A DNA stretch of 64,000 nucleotides from Litoribacter populi (lineage in GTDB: Bacteria; Bacteroidota; Bacteroidia; Cytophagales; Cyclobacteriaceae), in NCBI RefSeq assembly GCF_007483685.1, contig NZ_VMKN01000001.1, forward strand, positions 1,662,393 to 1,726,392. Reading direction: 5' to 3'. The notes below the pieces were generated by a model. It was given only the letters and a program-made list of their open reading frames with translations, did not search any database and had not been told where the DNA came from. Shown here in pieces: positions 19,301-28,003 of the stretch (position 1 is its first letter; each line of letters opens with the position of its first letter). Made by a program: the position numbers and the translations under genes.

Positions 19301-21567
19301 TATTGGTTTTGGGTTTGTGCATCCACTACAGCAATGGCTACCATATTTACAATATCACGGATTGAACTTCCTAACTGCAAGATGTGCACGGGCTTGTTCA
19401 TACCCAAAAGGATAGGGCCAATAGCCTCAGAATTGCCAAGTTCTGAAAGCAGCTTATAGGCAATGTTACCCGAACTAAGGTCAGGGAATACCAACGTATT
19501 GGCTTTCTTCTGTACCATGGCGCTGAAAGGATAATTTTCCTGCTGGATTTCCTCATTAATGGCAACGTTGGCCTGCATTTCTCCTTCGATTATCAAATCA
19601 GGGAACTGCTCTTTGGCTAACTTTGTGGCCAAAGCAGTTTTGCTTGGTATGATCCCTTTAGCCGATCCGAAGTTGGAATATGAAAGCACAGCTACTCTTG
19701 GCTCAATGTCAAAGAATCGAACTGCATTAGCAGTAAGCCCGATGATTTCTACCAGTTCCTGAGCAGTAGGATTTACATTTACTGTGGTATCTGCAAAGAA
19801 GTAGGGCCCTTTGTTAGTATTCATGATATACATGCCGGCGACTCTGTCTACGCCTTCTTTCACGCCAATGACATGCAGTGCAGGTAAGATGGTTTTTGGG
19901 TAGTCTTTGGTAAGGCCGGAAATCAAGGCATCAGCCTCGCCTAATTCCACCATCATTGAACCAAAGTAATTCCTTTCCCTCATCATCTTTTTAGCCTCTT
20001 GAGGAGTGATACCTTTACGCTTACGTTTTTCGTAAAGTATCCTGCTATAATGCTCAATTTTAGCATCATCCGTAAATGGATCGATGATCAAAGCATCTTG
20101 CAGATCCAAAGAGTGCTCTTGAATCAGTTGCTTGATGACTTGACTGTTTCCGAGAAGTATCGGAATGGCAATGTTTTCATCCTTAATGATTTGTGCCGAT
20201 TTAAGGATCTTAATATTATCTGCCTCCGCAAATACAATACGTTTTGGATTTTTACGTGCTCTGGAAATAACCCTAGACATCAATCGCTGATCAATACCGA
20301 TTCTTTCCTGAAGCTCAAGCTCGTATGCGGTCCAATCGGTAATTGGGTTTTTGGCCACTCCCGAATCCATAGCTGCTTTTGCAACAGCAGGAGCGATGGT
20401 GGTGATCAACCTTGGATCAAGAGGCTTAGGGATAAGGTACATGGTACCAAAGCTGATTTTGCTATCTCCGTATGCCTTATTAACAATATCCGGAACAGGC
20501 TCTTTTGCCAATTTGGCGATAGCTTTTGCTGCAGCCAATTTCATTTCTTCATTGATGGCGGTAGCTCTCACATCCAAAGCTCCCCGGAAAATGTATGGGA
20601 AACCCAAAACATTGTTCACCTGGTTAGGATGGTCAGATCTTCCAGTGGCCATGATAATATCCTCACGCGCTTCAATGGCTAATTCATAAGGGATCTCAGG
20701 GTTTGGATTTGCCAATGCAAAAACTATCGGATTTGGACCCATCTGACGGATCTGATCTTGAGATACAATGTTCCCTGCAGAAAGCCCGAGGAATACATCT
20801 GCACCTGTTAAGGCATCAGTCAATGTACGGATATCTCTATCGGTACTGAATTCTTTTTTGATATCATCCAACTCTGGACGGTCGTTGCGGATAACTCCTT
20901 CTTTGTCGCACATTACTACATTTTCCCTTTTTACTCCAAGGGACATGTAAAAACGTGTACAGGATACGGCAGATGCTCCGGCACCGTTTACCACAAGTTT
21001 GATCTCTTCAATTTTTTTATCTACAATTTCGAGGGCATTTAAGAGTGCTGCACCTGAAATGATGGCCGTTCCATGCTGATCATCGTGCATTACAGGGATT
21101 TTCATTTGCTCTTTGAGTGTCTGCTCGATTACAAAACACTCCGGAGCTTTAATATCCTCTAGATTGACCCCGCCAAATGTCGGCTCAAGGGATTTGATAA
21201 TTTGGATAAGCTTTTGCGGATCCTTTTCATCTATTTCAATATCGAACACGTCGATTCCTGCAAATTTCTTGAACAGTACGCCTTTACCTTCCATCACAGG
21301 CTTGGAGGCCTCGGGACCGATGTCTCCGAGCCCCAAAACTGCGGTACCGTTGGAAATTACAGCAACTAGATTGCCTTTGGCTGTATATTTATAGACATTT
21401 TCCTTGTCCTCAGCAATCTCGTTGCAAGGTTCAGCGACTCCGGGTGAATAAGCTAGGGCCAAGTCTAACTGGCTGGATAAGGGTTTGGTGGGGATTACTT
21501 CAATTTTGCCCGGTTTACCTTGGGTGTGGTAATTGAGGGCGTCTTCTTTTCTGATTTTAATAGCCAT
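19300..21567 (-). CDS. maeB: NADP-dependent malic enzyme (malic-PTA type)
   Basis: Decarboxylates malate to pyruvate with NADPH formation. At 755 residues it is the long MaeB type. Residues 1 to about 420 form the malic enzyme (LAYSPGVAEPC, the NAD(P) fold VVNGAGASAVSC, and GPNPIVFALANPNPE). From about residue 430 to the end is a phosphotransacetylase-like domain (RIVFAEADN, SNFGSAKG, AIGPILLGMNKPVHIL) that acts as a regulatory, acetyl-CoA-sensing module in studied homologues. It starts 24 bases after DUF4837 and overlaps ruvA by one base. Confidence 0.95.
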   Translation of the reverse strand: MAIKIRKEDALNYHTQGKPGKIEVIPTKPLSSQLDLALAYSPGVAEPCNEIAEDKENVYKYTAKGNLVAVISNGTAVLGLGDIGPEASKPVMEGKGVLFKKFAGIDVFDIEIDEKDPQKLIQIIKSLEPTFGGVNLEDIKAPECFVIEQTLKEQMKIPVMHDDQHGTAIISGAALLNALEIVDKKIEEIKLVVNGAGASAVSCTRFYMSLGVKRENVVMCDKEGVIRNDRPELDDIKKEFSTDRDIRTLTDALTGADVFLGLSAGNIVSQDQIRQMGPNPIVFALANPNPEIPYELAIEAREDIIMATGRSDHPNQVNNVLGFPYIFRGALDVRATAINEEMKLAAAKAIAKLAKEPVPDIVNKAYGDSKISFGTMYLIPKPLDPRLITTIAPAVAKAAMDSGVAKNPITDWTAYELELQERIGIDQRLMSRVISRARKNPKRIVFAEADNIKILKSAQIIKDENIAIPILLGNSQVIKQLIQEHSLDLQDALIIDPFTDDAKIEHYSRILYEKRKRKGITPQEAKKMMRERNYFGSMMVELGEADALISGLTKDYPKTILPALHVIGVKEGVDRVAGMYIMNTNKGPYFFADTTVNVNPTAQELVEIIGLTANAVRFFDIEPRVAVLSYSNFGSAKGIIPSKTALATKLAKEQFPDLIIEGEMQANVAINEEIQQENYPFSAMVQKKANTLVFPDLSSGNIAYKLLSELGNSEAIGPILLGMNKPVHILQLGSSIRDIVNMVAIAVVDAQTQNQ

Positions 21568-21591
21568 AAAAGGTTTGTTGGTTTTTGCTGC

Positions 21592-22701
21592 TTAATCGGC
21601 CTCTTCCCTGGGGAATTCTGTGGCCAACAATATGGTTTCAATCTCTCTCAATGCTTCCCTGTGGGCCTCATTAGGATAGTAGACAAAACCCTCCATATAA
21701 TAGAGCTTTCCTTTTTCCTCGTCTACCACGATGTAGCTCAAAAATGAGCCACCCATGCTGTAGGTATTGGTTCTCCAGGAACCCCTCATTTCCACGGCAT
21801 AATTACCCTGGATGTTGAAATTATTGAAAAGGGGTGGTTCCTCACGACGCTCGGTTACCAAATAGGATTCCCTATTATTTGGGTCCCCAAAGATATGGTT
21901 TCTAGTAATGCTATTCCTAAATTCTACCAGATTTTCTGGGAATAATTGGTCTTCTGACTTGTAGTCTGTCTCGTAGAAAAAGAGGCTGATATCCGGTCGG
22001 TCTGCCGTAGGGGTAGGCTGTCGGGCCCAGATAAAATTGTTTTCATCTTTGACCAGTTGATAGGAGGCCGGAATGTTGAGATCTATGGCAAATTTATCTT
22101 GACCCAATCTGCCGATTTCTCCGCTTTTCCTTTTTAGGATGGTTCTACCAAGGCGTTCCCTTTCTCTAACCTGAAAGAGGTTTTGCAACTTGGATTTGTT
22201 TTCCCGAAGGTTTCGGATCAAATCTGCTTCTGTGGTACCGAAAAGATAAAGAACCTCTTGGCCTACAGCAAACTCATCCTTGCTTCTCAGCATAAACATG
22301 CTAGGATCTTCAGCTACCTTTTGTCTGGACTCCTCATTGAATTGACTGTTGATTTTTTGGCTTCCTCCGCTTCTGTCGTCAAATGAGGTGACATATACGA
22401 TATTATTGGCAAGCTTTAGCATCCTTGTGATGGAGCGGGGATCCACTCGTCGGACCGAAAACAGTCTCTCGGATCTCATGATGCCTTTTATGTCTTCTTG
22501 GAAAACTTCTCTCACTGCTTCACCGGCTGGGCCTTGCCACTTGGTGGAATCTATCACTACCAAAATTTCACCTATTGCCCCACGTGACTTGGGCTTATTG
22601 GATGAGCCATTGCCGGACCCATCGCCATCTCCCTCACATGAAAACACAAACAAGGCAGAAGCAATGAGCGAAAGGCTCAGGATTATTCTCTTAAATGTCA
22701 T
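21592..22701 (-). CDS. DUF4837 family lipoprotein
   Basis: A 369-residue lipoprotein of unknown function, limited as far as I know to Bacteroidota. The signal peptide ends in a lipobox with the lipidated cysteine at residue 22, followed by EGDGDGSGNGSS, an acidic/glycine-rich tether. After residue 40 comes the DUF4837 domain: GAIGEILVVIDSTKW, a VRRVDPRSI strand, ILKRKSG, a FIWARQ stretch, and a C-terminal MRGSWRTNTYSMGGSFLSY. The acidic residues after Cys may send it to the cell surface. It sits upstream of maeB; 93 bases separate it from the transglycosylase gene. Confidence 0.82.
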   Translation of the reverse strand: MTFKRIILSLSLIASALFVFSCEGDGDGSGNGSSNKPKSRGAIGEILVVIDSTKWQGPAGEAVREVFQEDIKGIMRSERLFSVRRVDPRSITRMLKLANNIVYVTSFDDRSGGSQKINSQFNEESRQKVAEDPSMFMLRSKDEFAVGQEVLYLFGTTEADLIRNLRENKSKLQNLFQVRERERLGRTILKRKSGEIGRLGQDKFAIDLNIPASYQLVKDENNFIWARQPTPTADRPDISLFFYETDYKSEDQLFPENLVEFRNSITRNHIFGDPNNRESYLVTERREEPPLFNNFNIQGNYAVEMRGSWRTNTYSMGGSFLSYIVVDEEKGKLYYMEGFVYYPNEAHREALREIETILLATEFPREEAD

Positions 22702-22794
22702 TATTTTAATTAATGGATGGTTAACCCTACAATTTAAGAAAATTTTAAATCAAGGGAAAATAAACAACTTAATAACTTAGTTAAATAATCTTAA

Positions 22795-24219
22795 TTAACC
22801 GATGATTAGCTTTTGGCCCGGTTTGATAGAGTTATTGTTTAAGTTATTGAGCTTTTTGATTTGGTCAATGGTGACCCCGTCAAGTTTGCGGGAAATCAAC
22901 CACAAGGAATCGCCTGGTTGCACGGTGTAGGTTTTTGAAGCGGCATCAAACGAATTGCTAGCCGAACTGCTTTTTGGGGATTCGCTGCTGGCAAGGTTAC
23001 GGTTAAAAGAAGTATTTCCTTTTGGATATATGTATAGAACTTGGCCTATACGGATGGTATTGTTAGATAAGTTGTTCCAGTTTTTTAAGTTTGTTATGGT
23101 TACCCCATGGTTTTGGGCGATTTTTCCCAAGGCATCACCGGATTTTACCCTATAGGCAACCCTGTCATTAGTAAGAGAGGACTGAGGTGTGTAATCAGCT
23201 TCTTTGATAGCCACAAGTCGAGCAGTAGGAATGTTCAGACTATCGCTGATCCAATCTTGGTTTTGGGCGATGAATTGTGCTTTAGCTTTTGGGACTTTAA
23301 GCGCGAAATGTTTGTGGCTTTCTGGGATTCTTCGGTCTAGAATTGAAGGATTAAGGTGGTCTAAATCTTCTATACAGATGCCAGTTATGTCAGCAAACTG
23401 CTCCAAGTCCATAGATTTCTCGAATTTGATTCTTTCAAAAGCAATGGGGAAGGCGGCATCTTCCAAAATCAAATTATGATCATCTGCATGACGTAAAACA
23501 TACATCATGGCTTGAAATTGTGGCACATAGCTACGAGTCTCTTTGGGAAGGAAGTCATATACGCCCCAGAAAGTAGTTTTTCCACCGGATTTCCGGATAG
23601 CTTTTCTAACATTTCCTGGACCACAGTTATATGCGGCAAGGGCTAGCTCCCAATTGCCAAACATTTTGTGAAGAGATTTTAAGTATTTGGCTGCAGCTTC
23701 GGTGGAAAGCTCAGGATCCATACGCTCGTCAATATCTTGCGTAGCGTGCATGTGGAACATACGGCCAGTTGCAGGCATAAATTGCCAAAGGCCCATTGCG
23801 CCTACCCGTGAGCGAGCTTTTGGATTTAATCCAGACTCGATGATAGCCAAAAACTTGATGTCATCGGGCATGTTGTGACGGGCAAGTGCTTCTTCGAAAA
23901 GTGGAAAGTAAGTGTCTTTTCTTTCCAATACCATTTTGGTATAGGTCCGGTTTCTTACTGTAAAATAATCGATGAAGCTGAAAATCCTTTCGTTTAACTC
24001 GAAAGGCATGTCCGTATCCATTTGACGGACTTTCTTCTTTACCTGATCATAGGTGAAATCCGGTATATGCTCATAGTCATATACCGGATATATCATTTCT
24101 TCTTCTTCCTCAGGGTCTGTTTGGTTAAGTATTTCCAGTAATTCCTGACTATGCGCCTTAGAAAAATAAATGGCGTTTAAGAATAAGCCTAAAACGAAGA
24201 TTTTAAACAAATTTTTCAT
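22795..24219 (-). CDS. LysM lytic transglycosylase (MltD-like)
   Basis: Cleaves the glycan strand of peptidoglycan in the periplasm. It has a signal peptide (residues 1-24), an acidic stretch, and a soluble lytic transglycosylase domain from about 110 to 245. The catalytic glutamate is Glu128 in LAIIESGLNP, followed by the GAMGLWQFMPATG and ALAAYNCGPGNV motifs of the GH23 fold. Two C-terminal LysM repeats (about 356-400 and 430-474) bind peptidoglycan. A Ser/Asn-rich linker joins the LysM units. It starts 18 bases after gatA and probably shares the tatA promoter. Confidence 0.92.
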   Translation of the reverse strand: MKNLFKIFVLGLFLNAIYFSKAHSQELLEILNQTDPEEEEEMIYPVYDYEHIPDFTYDQVKKKVRQMDTDMPFELNERIFSFIDYFTVRNRTYTKMVLERKDTYFPLFEEALARHNMPDDIKFLAIIESGLNPKARSRVGAMGLWQFMPATGRMFHMHATQDIDERMDPELSTEAAAKYLKSLHKMFGNWELALAAYNCGPGNVRKAIRKSGGKTTFWGVYDFLPKETRSYVPQFQAMMYVLRHADDHNLILEDAAFPIAFERIKFEKSMDLEQFADITGICIEDLDHLNPSILDRRIPESHKHFALKVPKAKAQFIAQNQDWISDSLNIPTARLVAIKEADYTPQSSLTNDRVAYRVKSGDALGKIAQNHGVTITNLKNWNNLSNNTIRIGQVLYIYPKGNTSFNRNLASSESPKSSSASNSFDAASKTYTVQPGDSLWLISRKLDGVTIDQIKKLNNLNNNSIKPGQKLIIG

Positions 24220-24237
24220 AATCAGTATTGTGTTAAA

Positions 24238-25662
24238 TTAATTGGAAGCTGACAAATACTCTGCAAATGCATACAAATCCGCTTCTTTGAAGGAGTTGGC
24301 CATGATCTGAAGTCCAATTGGCAGGCCTTTTTCATCCTTGCCATTTGGAATGGATATGGCTGGCACTCCTGAAACAGATGCCTGTACGGTAAACAAATCC
24401 TCCAAATACATGGCTACAGGGTCATTGCTATGCTCGCCAAACTTAAACGCAGTTGTAGGCGTAGTTGGCATAATGATGTAGTCATATTTGTTTAAAAGGT
24501 CTTCCGTAAAATCCTTTATCAATCGCCTAACTTTCTGCGCCTTGGTAAAATATGCGTCATAGTAGCTAGCGCTCAATACAAATGTCCCCAACATGATCCG
24601 TCTCTTGACTTCTTCTCCAAACCCTTCCGATCTGGTTAACTTATACATACTCTCCAAGTTATGGGCATTTGGTGTTCTATAACCAAATTTCACGCCATCA
24701 AATCTTGAAAGGTTTGAACTTGCTTCTGCAGTAGTCAAAATATAGTAAGTTGGAAGCACATAATCAAGCAATGGGAAGTTAACCTCATCGACTTGGTGGC
24801 CTTCATTTTTCAACCTATTAAGCACCGCCAGGGTGTTTTCCTTGATTTCCGGCTGAAGAGCAGGGGAGTCAATAGTTTCTTTAAGGTATGCGATTTTTAC
24901 GGGCTTACCGAAATGAAGCAATTCGCTGTAATTTGGAACAGGTTTTCTCGATGCAGTGCTGTCAAAATCATCCGGTCCTGCCATGGTTTCCATAACACGA
25001 GCGTTATCTTTCACATTCCGGCTAAAAACGCCAATGGTATCAAAAGAGGATGCATATGCAATAAGGCCATGTCGGGAAACACGGCTATAAGTTGGCTTGG
25101 TGCCTACAAGGCCAGTGAAGGCTGCAGGCTGTCTTACCGATCCTCCGGTATCTGTTCCAAGGGAAACTGTGCATAGATTTGCCTGAACAGCCACAGCAGA
25201 GCCACCTGAAGAACCGCCTGGTACTCTAGAGTTGTCCAGGTCATTTAGAACTTTTCCGTGAACACTGTTTTCATTTGAGGAGCCCATTCCAAACTCATCG
25301 CAATTGAGGCGGCCGATGATGATGGCATCCTCATTAATGAGACGTTGGACTGCAGTGGAGGTAAATTGGGATTCAAAGCCCTCAAGGATTTTGCTGGAGG
25401 CATTTACGGTGTGGCTGGTCAGGCAAAGCACATCCTTGATACCCAAAACCATTCCCGCCAGTTTTCCGGCTTTTCCCATAGCAAGCTTTTGGTCAATCTC
25501 CTCTGCTTGTTGCAGAGCGGATTGCTCATAAACTTCGACGAAGGCGTTGAGATGCGCCTTCGTCTTGATGTTGTTGAGGTAATGATTGACAATCGTTTTG
25601 CAATCAGTTTCCCGATTTTCCAACGATTTCTTTATTTCGTCAAATGAAAGAAATTTTTCCAA
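24238..25662 (-). CDS. gatA: Glutamyl/aspartyl-tRNA amidotransferase subunit A
   Basis: The amidase subunit of GatCAB, which turns Glu-tRNA(Gln) (and often Asp-tRNA(Asn)) into the amide form using glutamine. The Ser-cisSer-Lys triad is complete: Lys76 in GIKDVLC, Ser151 in GGSSGGSA, Ser175 in DTGGSVRQPA, with the same spacing as in known GatA. Length 474 is typical. gatB and gatC are not in the window. It follows tatA by 18 bases. A tRNA-Gln gene, the product's substrate if the indirect route is used, lies at 41.0 kb. Confidence 0.94.
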   Translation of the reverse strand: MEKFLSFDEIKKSLENRETDCKTIVNHYLNNIKTKAHLNAFVEVYEQSALQQAEEIDQKLAMGKAGKLAGMVLGIKDVLCLTSHTVNASSKILEGFESQFTSTAVQRLINEDAIIIGRLNCDEFGMGSSNENSVHGKVLNDLDNSRVPGGSSGGSAVAVQANLCTVSLGTDTGGSVRQPAAFTGLVGTKPTYSRVSRHGLIAYASSFDTIGVFSRNVKDNARVMETMAGPDDFDSTASRKPVPNYSELLHFGKPVKIAYLKETIDSPALQPEIKENTLAVLNRLKNEGHQVDEVNFPLLDYVLPTYYILTTAEASSNLSRFDGVKFGYRTPNAHNLESMYKLTRSEGFGEEVKRRIMLGTFVLSASYYDAYFTKAQKVRRLIKDFTEDLLNKYDYIIMPTTPTTAFKFGEHSNDPVAMYLEDLFTVQASVSGVPAISIPNGKDEKGLPIGLQIMANSFKEADLYAFAEYLSASN

Positions 25663-25680
25663 TGTATGCTGCTTTTGCTT

Positions 25681-25884
25681 TTAGTCTTTTCTTTTGTCCT
25701 TGAGACCGTCTTCTAAATCATCCTGAATTTCCTTGGTCGCATCCTTAAACTCTCTAATACCTCTACCCAAGCCGCGCGCCAATTCAGGGATTCTTTTTGC
25801 TCCGAACAGAAGCACAATCACTAAGAAAATCAAGATTAGTGAACCGCCTCCGATATTTGGTAAGAAACCCAATGTCATCATCAT
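25681..25884 (-). CDS. tatA: Twin-arginine translocase subunit TatA/TatE
   Basis: A 67-residue pore subunit of the Tat system, which exports folded proteins. It has one N-terminal membrane helix (about residues 14-28) that ends in the family signature LLFGAKRIPELARGLG, followed by an amphipathic helix and a charged tail rich in Asp and Lys. Three Met codons stand together at the start; I keep the first. tatC is not in the window. A strong-looking promoter lies 32 bases upstream, so tatA leads the tatA-gatA-transglycosylase unit. Confidence 0.93.
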   Translation of the reverse strand: MMMTLGFLPNIGGGSLILIFLVIVLLFGAKRIPELARGLGRGIREFKDATKEIQDDLEDGLKDKRKD

Positions 25885-25915
25885 GATAAGTAAATTTATG
25901 GTTTATAATTGATTG

Positions 25916-25946
25916 CAAAGATATCACTGTGGTATTTCAACACAAA
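25916..25946 (-). promoter_or_regulatory. Full Bacteroidota-type promoter upstream of tatA
   Basis: TTTG at 25946-25943, a 19-base spacer, then TATCTTTG at 25923-25916 match both halves of the Bacteroidota sigma-ABfr consensus with ideal spacing. The tatA ATG is 32 bases downstream. The promoter separates tatA-gatA-transglycosylase from the envC unit, which ends at 25999. Confidence 0.7.
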
Positions 25947-25998
25947 GGAAATGTTTACAGTTCTCTATCTTTTTTTTAAATATACGAAATTCTGAGCA

Positions 25999-27255
25999 TT
26001 ATTTTTTAGAAAGCCAAATAGTGGGGTCCATTACCTGAAGGCCTTTCCACGTTTGGAAATGGACTTCCGAGACACCATTGGAAGAATTGGTATGCACGGT
26101 TCCTATAGGGGAGCGGGCTTTGATGGTTTCGCCAGACTTTACACTAATGGTCTTTAAGCGGCTATACATGGTATAGTACTCCCCGTGTTTGATGATTACG
26201 GTGCCACCCATTCCTGGCACGGTGGTGATTTTGGTGACCACCCCGTCAAATACAGCTCTTACGGGTTCGTCATTGTTGGTCTGTATATCAACCCCATCAT
26301 TGGTCTCCATGATTCCCTTGAGGGTGGGATGGGGGAAAGTACCGTATTTTTTGGAAATGAAACCTTTTTCAACAGGCCAAGGGATGTTGCCTTTGTTGCC
26401 GGCAAAGTTGCTGGACAAAGCTGCCGCCTCTGGAGTCATGGGTAGACTCGAACCGGTTGATTTGCTAGCTTTGCTGTCTTTTTTCTTGGCTTCGGCTTCA
26501 GCAAGGCGGATTTCCTCTTCAATTACACGGGTGATTAGACGATTGAGTTCTTCCTGCTGCTTTTTGTGAGCTGCAATGTCCTTTTTAATTTGCTCCTCTT
26601 TCTGAGCAAGGGAGTTGACAATAGATTGTTGCTCTTTTTTAAGCAGGTCAAGGGCTCGTTTCTGCTCCTGTTCTTTCCGCAGCACGGCTTGCTTTTCGTC
26701 TTTCTTGCTTTCAAGCTGATCTTGCTGTGCAAGAAGCTGTTGGTTTACCTTTTCAATTTGGGCAACCTGTTTTTTTCTTGCATCGCTATACTGCTTGAGA
26801 TATCGCAAGCGCATGTAGAATTGCTTAAACGTCGAAGAACTGAAAACAAATGTCAACACAGTTACGCCACTATTTAACTTTGAGGAAGTGTAAACCATAG
26901 AGGCATATTCCTCCTTCAGATTTTTGAGGTCATTGTGAAGAGACTTGATTTTTTGTTCAGTTTCGCGAATTTCCCTATTAAGAAGGTTCACCTCCCTATT
27001 GATAGTAGAAATATAAGCCGTTTGTGTTTCAAGTTTCTTGTTTACAGCATTTAGCTCGCCCATGCTGGCTTGCCGGCGGGTGGAAGTTTGCTTGAGTATG
27101 CGGTCAAATTCCTGAAGACGCTTCTGCACCTCGATCTTTTCCTTTTCGAGCTGTGCTCTTGATTTTTTGGTGGTTTGGGCCTCCGATACGGTATAATTTC
27201 CTAAAACAATTAACCCGATAATTATAATTAACTTAAAAAAACTTCTTAGCGGCAT
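25999..27255 (-). CDS. Murein hydrolase activator EnvC-like (degenerate M23)
   Basis: A 418-residue periplasmic protein: signal peptide (residues 1-26), long coiled coil (about 30-255) rich in Gln, Lys and Glu, then a LytM/M23 domain (about 300-415). The zinc site is broken. The usual first histidine of HxGxD is Asn319 (Asp323 kept), the YxHL histidine is Arg366, and only the second histidine of HxH is left (Glu397, His399). This matches EnvC and NlpD, which activate cell-wall amidases without cutting themselves. It starts 4 bases after the DUF4292 gene. An amidase partner is not in the window. Confidence 0.88.
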   Translation of the reverse strand: MPLRSFFKLIIIIGLIVLGNYTVSEAQTTKKSRAQLEKEKIEVQKRLQEFDRILKQTSTRRQASMGELNAVNKKLETQTAYISTINREVNLLNREIRETEQKIKSLHNDLKNLKEEYASMVYTSSKLNSGVTVLTFVFSSSTFKQFYMRLRYLKQYSDARKKQVAQIEKVNQQLLAQQDQLESKKDEKQAVLRKEQEQKRALDLLKKEQQSIVNSLAQKEEQIKKDIAAHKKQQEELNRLITRVIEEEIRLAEAEAKKKDSKASKSTGSSLPMTPEAAALSSNFAGNKGNIPWPVEKGFISKKYGTFPHPTLKGIMETNDGVDIQTNNDEPVRAVFDGVVTKITTVPGMGGTVIIKHGEYYTMYSRLKTISVKSGETIKARSPIGTVHTNSSNGVSEVHFQTWKGLQVMDPTIWLSKK

Positions 27256-27259
27256 TCTA

Positions 27260-28003
27260 TTAATAATTATAAGGGAAATTTAACGGTTCATCCAGCAATT
27301 CTACTCGATTGACTTCTAAGTTAACGGTTGTTTCCTGTATTCCATTGCCATCAGGGTGTTCCAGAGCCATAATTAACAATAGCCTATGAGCAAAAGGTTG
27401 ATTTTCCAGGTCTTTAAATTCAGGATAAAAGGCAGAGATCTTTCCAGGGTGAGAACGGGAAGTCGTTTCCATGGAAGTTACCTTCCCATGACTGACATCC
27501 ACTTTTGAGTGGTATTGAATGTAATCTCTCATCTGGTCCAATTCAAAACTATGACCGATGCGTAGCAAGCGGTCACGATAGCTAAACTCATGGGGAATGT
27601 TTGCAAAAAGTATGTTTTGGAAAAGCTCAAGGGATAGTTTCACGCCATATTTTTCCTCAAACTCATCATAGGTCATATCAACGGACTGCCCATTTATTCT
27701 GTCTTTAAATCGAATTTCCTCGCGGGTAATCAACCCTCTTGCCGCCTCTATGCCAAGCCCGGGTGTAATGCTGAACCATAAGGCGCTGTCTTTCTTGGCG
27801 CGCAAGTTCATCGTGCCTCTGGTGGTTTTGCCGTTTGGCTCTTCCAAGACTACCCGAGCACGTGCACTGAGGTATTCGTATTCTAAGTATTCGGGGTTAA
27901 ATTCCTCCATGATTTCATCGGAGGAGTACAATACCGGTCTTTTGGCACAACCCAAGGTCAGCAAAATCCCGGCTATCAAGACAAATCCTGAAAGCTTACT
28001 CAT
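27260..28003 (-). CDS. DUF4292 domain lipoprotein
   Basis: A 247-residue lipoprotein of unknown function. The lipobox is LLTLGC with Cys19, followed by AKRP, which has no acidic export signal, so an inner-facing (periplasmic) anchor is likely. The DUF4292 domain covers roughly residues 45-240, with a LolA/LolB-like pattern of long beta strands (SALWFSITPGLGIEAARGLIT, FQNILFANIP). The link to lipoprotein carriage is only a fold-like impression. It overlaps the TPR gene by 8 bases and is followed by envC after 4 bases, an arrangement I recall as recurrent in Bacteroidota. Confidence 0.8.
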   Translation of the reverse strand: MSKLSGFVLIAGILLTLGCAKRPVLYSSDEIMEEFNPEYLEYEYLSARARVVLEEPNGKTTRGTMNLRAKKDSALWFSITPGLGIEAARGLITREEIRFKDRINGQSVDMTYDEFEEKYGVKLSLELFQNILFANIPHEFSYRDRLLRIGHSFELDQMRDYIQYHSKVDVSHGKVTSMETTSRSHPGKISAFYPEFKDLENQPFAHRLLLIMALEHPDGNGIQETTVNLEVNRVELLDEPLNFPYNY

